This document shows positions 9,401-9,415 of a stretch of DNA of 9,415 nt, one piece after another. How positions within the stretch are numbered: position 1 is the stretch's first letter; each line of letters opens with the position of its first letter. The notes under the pieces are model-generated. The model searched no databases and was not told the origin of the DNA. It saw nothing but the letters and a program-made list of their open reading frames with translations. The stretch is from assembly GCA_937897245.1 (NCBI GenBank), contig CALCBO010000017.1, positions 1 to 9,415 of the forward strand. Direction: 5' to 3'. The position numbers and the translations under genes were made by a program. Origin of the DNA: an uncultured Caryophanales bacterium. Lineage in GTDB: Bacteria > Bacillota_I > Bacilli_A > RF39 > UBA660.

Positions 9401-9415
9401 ATCCCTGATATAGAT
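1..9415 (-). CDS. Giant modular surface protein (adhesin-like), internal fragment, partial at both ends
   Basis: One frame is open from position 9413 down to 3: 3,137 codons with no stop, which I checked codon by codon. The start and stop lie outside the window, so no signal peptide, anchor or start site can be judged. The protein is rich in Asn, Ser, Thr, Gly, Asp, Ile and Tyr and very poor in Cys, as expected of an exported beta-rich protein. Domain order is three units of B-repeat, B-repeat, beta-helix, B-repeat, BIG2, followed by units of CUB-like domain inside a B-repeat, B-repeat, BIG2. Families of this kind are known as Firmicute surface proteins that bind host or matrix material or act as stalks. 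The adhesin role is inference; no enzyme active site is recognised. Trp is always TGG and TGA never occurs in frame, so the standard bacterial code applies. All visible sequence belongs to this gene, so operon context and regulation cannot be seen. Confidence 0.97.
435..515 (-). repeat. N-terminal half of split B-repeat, class II unit 3
   Basis: YIVNYNANGGLFTNNDKENI is the first strand-turn, followed by CUB-like domain 3. The matching second half would lie beyond the left edge of the window. The coding strand has a run of eight A (436 to 443) at the junction. Confidence 0.72.
516..758 (-). other. BIG2 Ig-like domain 5
   Basis: 81 residues. Signature: ESIATIDSSGHITGISLGNT then KISITGGISNQ, preceded by LGITNSSSIEESYTFSSD. 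It is the last complete module in the window before the third CUB-containing unit. Confidence 0.88.
759..971 (-). repeat. B-repeat 5
   Basis: A complete 71-residue repeat: ITFNTNGG, IGTLPTTTRSGYYFDGWYT, NGIKVDETYIPTSN and LYAKWKKS. The IKVDETYIP segment resembles the a-type repeats of class I (IKVDEEYIP in 2a), while the position and WKKS ending match the c-type. This may reflect recombination between repeats. Confidence 0.92.
972..1118 (-). repeat. C-terminal half of split B-repeat, class II unit 2
   Basis: TYEEPTKSDLTFLGWCNDSS, then CTPGEEFYL and INVYANYG. Two Cys residues five apart (GWC and DSSC) could form a disulfide; unit 1 has Tyr at the first position. It opens with an acidic EILDDD linker after the CUB-like domain. 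Confidence 0.75.
1119..1586 (-). other. CUB-like domain 2, inserted in a B-repeat; SD changed to SS
   Basis: About 156 residues, same blocks as domain 1: KYSHTSNIDDSG, ITGTDRGDTSKAHVVTIPGA, NDYLSVWAGKYPNYTAYN, AMGG, KYGG, LTIPGDSVTFGFKSS and FGYYAII. The YD of the putative calcium site reads ND (the Asp is kept, 1395 to 1397). The downstream FxSD reads FKSS (Ser at 1176 to 1178), so one candidate metal ligand is missing. The Gly/Asp loop of domain 1 is replaced by a Ser/Gln/Asn/Glu stretch. Confidence 0.6.
1471..1507. repeat. 37-base direct repeat, copy 1
   Basis: Identical base for base to 2629 to 2665. It lies within CUB-like domain 2, over the ITGTDRGDTSKA region. The flanking sequence is similar but diverged. 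Confidence 0.95.
1587..1667 (-). repeat. N-terminal half of split B-repeat, class II unit 2
   Basis: YTVSYNNNGGEFSDNKSVND is the first strand-turn of a B-repeat. It is interrupted by CUB-like domain 2 and resumed at about 1118. Confidence 0.75.
1668..1910 (-). other. BIG2 Ig-like domain 4
   Basis: 81 residues. Signature: TNIVTVDSAGKLTGVSMGVT then TVTITGLTSNQ, preceded by INITNSNEIEENYTFTSND. It is a clean match to the BIG2 pattern and is followed by the next half B-repeat. Confidence 0.9.
1911..2123 (-). repeat. B-repeat 4
   Basis: A complete 71-residue repeat: INFNANGG, LGELPTVTREGYYFDGWYT and ITLYANWKKS. It is the closest to the family consensus in the window. It is followed by BIG2 domain 4 as in the class I cassettes. 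Confidence 0.92.
2127..2270 (-). repeat. C-terminal half of split B-repeat, class II unit 1
   Basis: YEEPTNSNQSFFGWYKDSSC, GEEFNLNEL and ITVYAKMG form the P...FxGWYxD...ITxYAxx half of a B-repeat, with no NGG half directly in front. It completes the half at 2748 to 2834 around the CUB-like insert. A single Cys lies in DSSC. Confidence 0.75.
2271..2747 (-). other. CUB-like beta-sandwich domain 1, inserted in a B-repeat
   Basis: About 159 residues. Conserved blocks: IKYSHTQNIDDTG, ITGTDRGDTSKAHVVSIPGA, VDIYY, YDYLSIWAGNYPNYTAYN, AMGG, KYGG, MGHNTLKIPGDTITFGFRSD and GYYAIV. The order P/SIPGA, YDYLxxxxG, L.IPG..VTF.F.SD, GYYA follows the CUB family (YDYLEIxDG, then LxVxFxSDxS, then GFxAxY). In calcium-binding CUB domains the Asp of YD and the Asp of SD help hold Ca2+; both are present here (2553 to 2555 and 2334 to 2336). 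A Gly/Asp/Tyr-rich loop sits between SD and GYYA. I recall the same pattern in surface proteins of gut Firmicutes, but the CUB assignment is by motif only. Confidence 0.6.
2629..2665. repeat. 37-base direct repeat, copy 2
   Basis: Identical to 1471 to 1507, in the corresponding position of CUB-like domain 1. The two copies are 1,158 bases apart, which is the period of the class II unit. Confidence 0.95.
2748..2834 (-). repeat. N-terminal half of split B-repeat, class II unit 1
   Basis: TVTYNANGGSF is the first strand-turn of a B-repeat, directly after BIG2 domain 3, where a whole B-repeat begins in class I units. Instead of continuing to the (I/L)GELP...GW part, the chain runs into the CUB-like domain. 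The matching half resumes at about 2270. Confidence 0.75.
2835..3080 (-). other. BIG2 Ig-like domain 3
   Basis: About 82 residues. Signature: SNIFTVDSTGKIRGINCGAG then TVTITGLTSKQ, preceded by IVITNLNEIEEGYSFTSSD. The N-terminal part is strongly acidic (EEDDIIIDDGDE). It marks the switch from class I to class II units: the next module starts with half a B-repeat and then a CUB-like domain. Confidence 0.87.
3081..3296 (-). repeat. B-repeat 3c (atypical NGG)
   Basis: About 72 residues: LTISLHPGEG, IGFLPTPIREGYYFTGWYT and VYAKWIKS. The family NxNGG turn reads HPGEG here, and the terminal WKKS reads WIKS. Otherwise it is equivalent to 1c and 2c. Confidence 0.86.
3297..4385 (-). other. Right-handed beta-helix block 3 (about 363 residues, shortest)
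   Basis: N-cap YSSLQDAIDSAITDDEVILL and C-cap IIFPSGKS then DYEVYYLSGG match the other blocks. After the cap there is an aromatic insertion (FPYSGSYHQYYCGI, about 4107 to 4148) that is absent from blocks 1 and 2. It is followed by a degenerate version of the LTIG strand. About nine rung motifs remain. The first four are spaced 19 to 20 residues apart (INGGSITNNEEGVSADFVE and similar). The later ones are about 24 apart and carry the SYGI ending (INGGVINSKSEKNAYGI). Two rung sizes in one block suggest it was assembled from two stretches. Confidence 0.8.
4386..4802 (-). repeat. B-repeat pair 3a/3b
   Basis: Repeat 3a (4802 to 4602): VSFNSNGG, IGELQTPSKEHNSFVGWYT and ITLFARY. Repeat 3b (4601 to 4386): YTITFDYNGG, MAIGELPEATKENSYFIGF and VTLKAMW. 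In 3b the nearly invariant GW of the family is GF (Phe at 4464 to 4466). The pair leads into beta-helix 3. Confidence 0.88.
4803..5048 (-). other. BIG2 Ig-like domain 2
   Basis: About 82 residues. Signature: SSIVVVDDFGKIKVRSEGLT then TISITGLSSN, with INIPNNEIDEDYVFKSND upstream. It is the most diverged of the five BIG2 copies: the usual TVD(S/N)xG reads VVDDFG, and the ITN before the acidic cluster reads IPN. Confidence 0.82.
5049..5267 (-). repeat. B-repeat 2c
   Basis: About 73 residues: QITLNPTGG, IGTLPIPTKEGYYFDGWYT and IEIFAHWKKS. It occupies the same place as 1c and 3c, between a beta-helix C-cap and a BIG2 domain. Confidence 0.9.
5268..6767 (-). other. Right-handed beta-helix block 2 (about 500 residues)
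   Basis: The longest of the three blocks. The N-cap is YSSIQDAINAANTKDEIVLL, followed by TLTGQITNN and GKLTIGS. About 14 rung motifs follow, such as INGGDIYVSNSSSYGYSTG and MNGGLINSHANGYHGYSIG. Spacing varies from about 15 to 30 residues, so the loops leaving the helix differ in length. The C-cap is IIYPNGMSL, then DYEVYYLLGG. One acidic stretch at about 6256 to 6303 (EYEDDLEDLF) forms the most obvious loop insertion. The fold call rests on the repeat pattern and the shared caps; the ligand is unknown. Confidence 0.8.
6768..7190 (-). repeat. B-repeat pair 2a/2b
   Basis: Repeat 2a (7190 to 6984) contains IHYETNGG, IGELPDSYLEHHYLEGWYT and MTLYAKF. Repeat 2b (6980 to 6768) contains YTVTFDYNGG, MPIGELPEAIKENSYFLGWM and VTLKAMW. 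The pair matches 1a/1b position for position; GWYTNLT(D/N)GIKVD is almost identical in 1a and 2a. It leads into beta-helix 2. Confidence 0.9.
7191..7433 (-). other. BIG2 Ig-like domain 1
   Basis: About 81 residues with the BIG2 signature near the C-terminal half: KKIVTVDNTGQITDIGEGET then TTITITGKKSG. The middle carries NLGITNSEQIEEDYTIES. BIG2 domains are Ig-like beta-sandwiches found in bacterial surface proteins such as intimin and invasin relatives. The domain begins immediately after the WKK end of the preceding B-repeat. Confidence 0.87.
7434..7646 (-). repeat. B-repeat 1c
   Basis: A complete 71-residue repeat: LTVTFNPNGG, IGFLPIPVREGYYLDGWYT, and IELFAIWKKS at the end. It sits between the C-cap of beta-helix 1 and BIG2 domain 1. 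It is the first of five copies of a B-repeat plus BIG2 cassette in the window. Confidence 0.9.
7650..9023 (-). other. Right-handed beta-helix block 1 (about 458 residues)
   Basis: The block opens with an amphipathic cap, YGSLQDAIDNANANDEVVLL, which matches the helix-plus-strand start of pectate-lyase-like beta-helices (an xIQxAIxxA...xxVxL pattern). It continues with TLTGQI and GKLTIG. About 12 copies of an (I/M)N(G/N/D)GxIxVxS...YGI motif follow, typically 20 to 28 residues apart, for example MNGGSINVTSEYESYGIYG. The block ends with a C-cap, IFPEGKEL then DYEVYYLDGG, shared by all three blocks. Asn-Gly turns and alternating hydrophobic residues support a solenoid. No lyase or hydrolase catalytic residues can be assigned, so a structural or binding role is more likely than an enzymatic one. 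Confidence 0.8.
9027..9413 (-). repeat. B-repeat pair 1a/1b (Listeria-Bacteroides repeats)
   Basis: Repeat 1a (9413 to 9242) shows the C-terminal half of the family pattern: GFYLEGWYTNLTDGIKV followed by ITLYAVY. Its N-terminal half lacks the usual NGG motif and reads instead as a Lys/Tyr/Asp-rich stretch. Repeat 1b (9239 to 9027) is complete, about 71 residues: YTITFDYNGG, then MPIGMLPE, LTGWMDEDEDKYY and VTLTAEW. InlB B-repeats are small beta-grasp-like domains common in Gram-positive surface proteins. The pair leads directly into the first beta-helix. Confidence 0.85.

Larger units (their letters stand above)
2835..9413 (-). repeat. Class I unit array: three tandem [B, B, beta-helix, B, BIG2] units
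   Basis: Three successive units share the same order of modules. Unit 1 is 9413 to 7191 (its N-terminal edge is outside), unit 2 is 7190 to 4803 and unit 3 is 4802 to 2835. Corresponding domains in different units resemble each other more than neighbouring domains of the same type within a unit. For instance, the second B-repeat of each unit starts with the same EDYT(I/V)TFDYNGG motif. This points to duplication of whole units. Length differences come almost entirely from the beta-helix blocks. The DNA copies are diverged, so the duplications are not recent. Confidence 0.9.

Noticed and set aside
1..9415. Mycoplasma-type code with TGA as Trp, suggested by the AT richness
   Set aside because: No TGA occurs in 3,137 in-frame codons, and the conserved GW positions are all TGG.
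1..9415. Intergenic promoters, terminators, RNA genes or mobile elements
   Set aside because: The coding frame is continuous from edge to edge; AT-rich promoter-like hexamers occur by chance everywhere and none has supporting context.

Overview
The window lies entirely inside one very large protein gene on the minus strand. Reading the minus strand with codons at plus-strand positions 3 to 9413, there is no TAA, TAG or TGA, so 3,137 consecutive codons are open. Neither the start nor the stop codon is in the window. The encoded segment is about 340 kDa, so the whole protein is larger. There is no intergenic DNA, RNA gene, promoter, terminator or mobile element to annotate; the content is the modular architecture of this one protein.

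The DNA is strongly AT-rich (roughly 30% GC by eye). Trp is always TGG, Leu is mostly TTA, Arg mostly AGA, and no in-frame TGA occurs, so the organism uses the standard bacterial code. The modules are InlB-type B-repeats (Listeria-Bacteroides repeats), bacterial Ig-like BIG2 domains, right-handed beta-helix blocks and CUB-like beta-sandwiches. This combination fits a secreted or wall-attached surface protein of a low-GC Firmicute, for example an uncultured gut Bacilli or Clostridia lineage. That placement is inference, because no signal peptide or sorting signal is visible.

Layout from N to C terminus (high to low coordinates). Class I units, 9413 to 2835: three tandem copies of [B-repeat, B-repeat, beta-helix, B-repeat, BIG2]. 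The first copy is cut by the window edge. The beta-helix blocks are about 458, 500 and 363 residues, with the same N-cap and C-cap but different numbers of rungs (about 12, 14 and 9 motif copies). Class II units, 2834 to 1: [B-repeat split by a CUB-like domain, B-repeat, BIG2] twice, then a third CUB-containing copy cut by the window edge.

Both classes end in the same B-repeat plus BIG2 cassette, joined at W(K/I)KSV, so the protein looks built by duplicating and swapping modules. The most unusual observation is that the CUB-like domain appears to be nested inside a B-repeat in all three class II units. The likely role is a long, rigid surface stalk or adhesin; no catalytic residues can be assigned.
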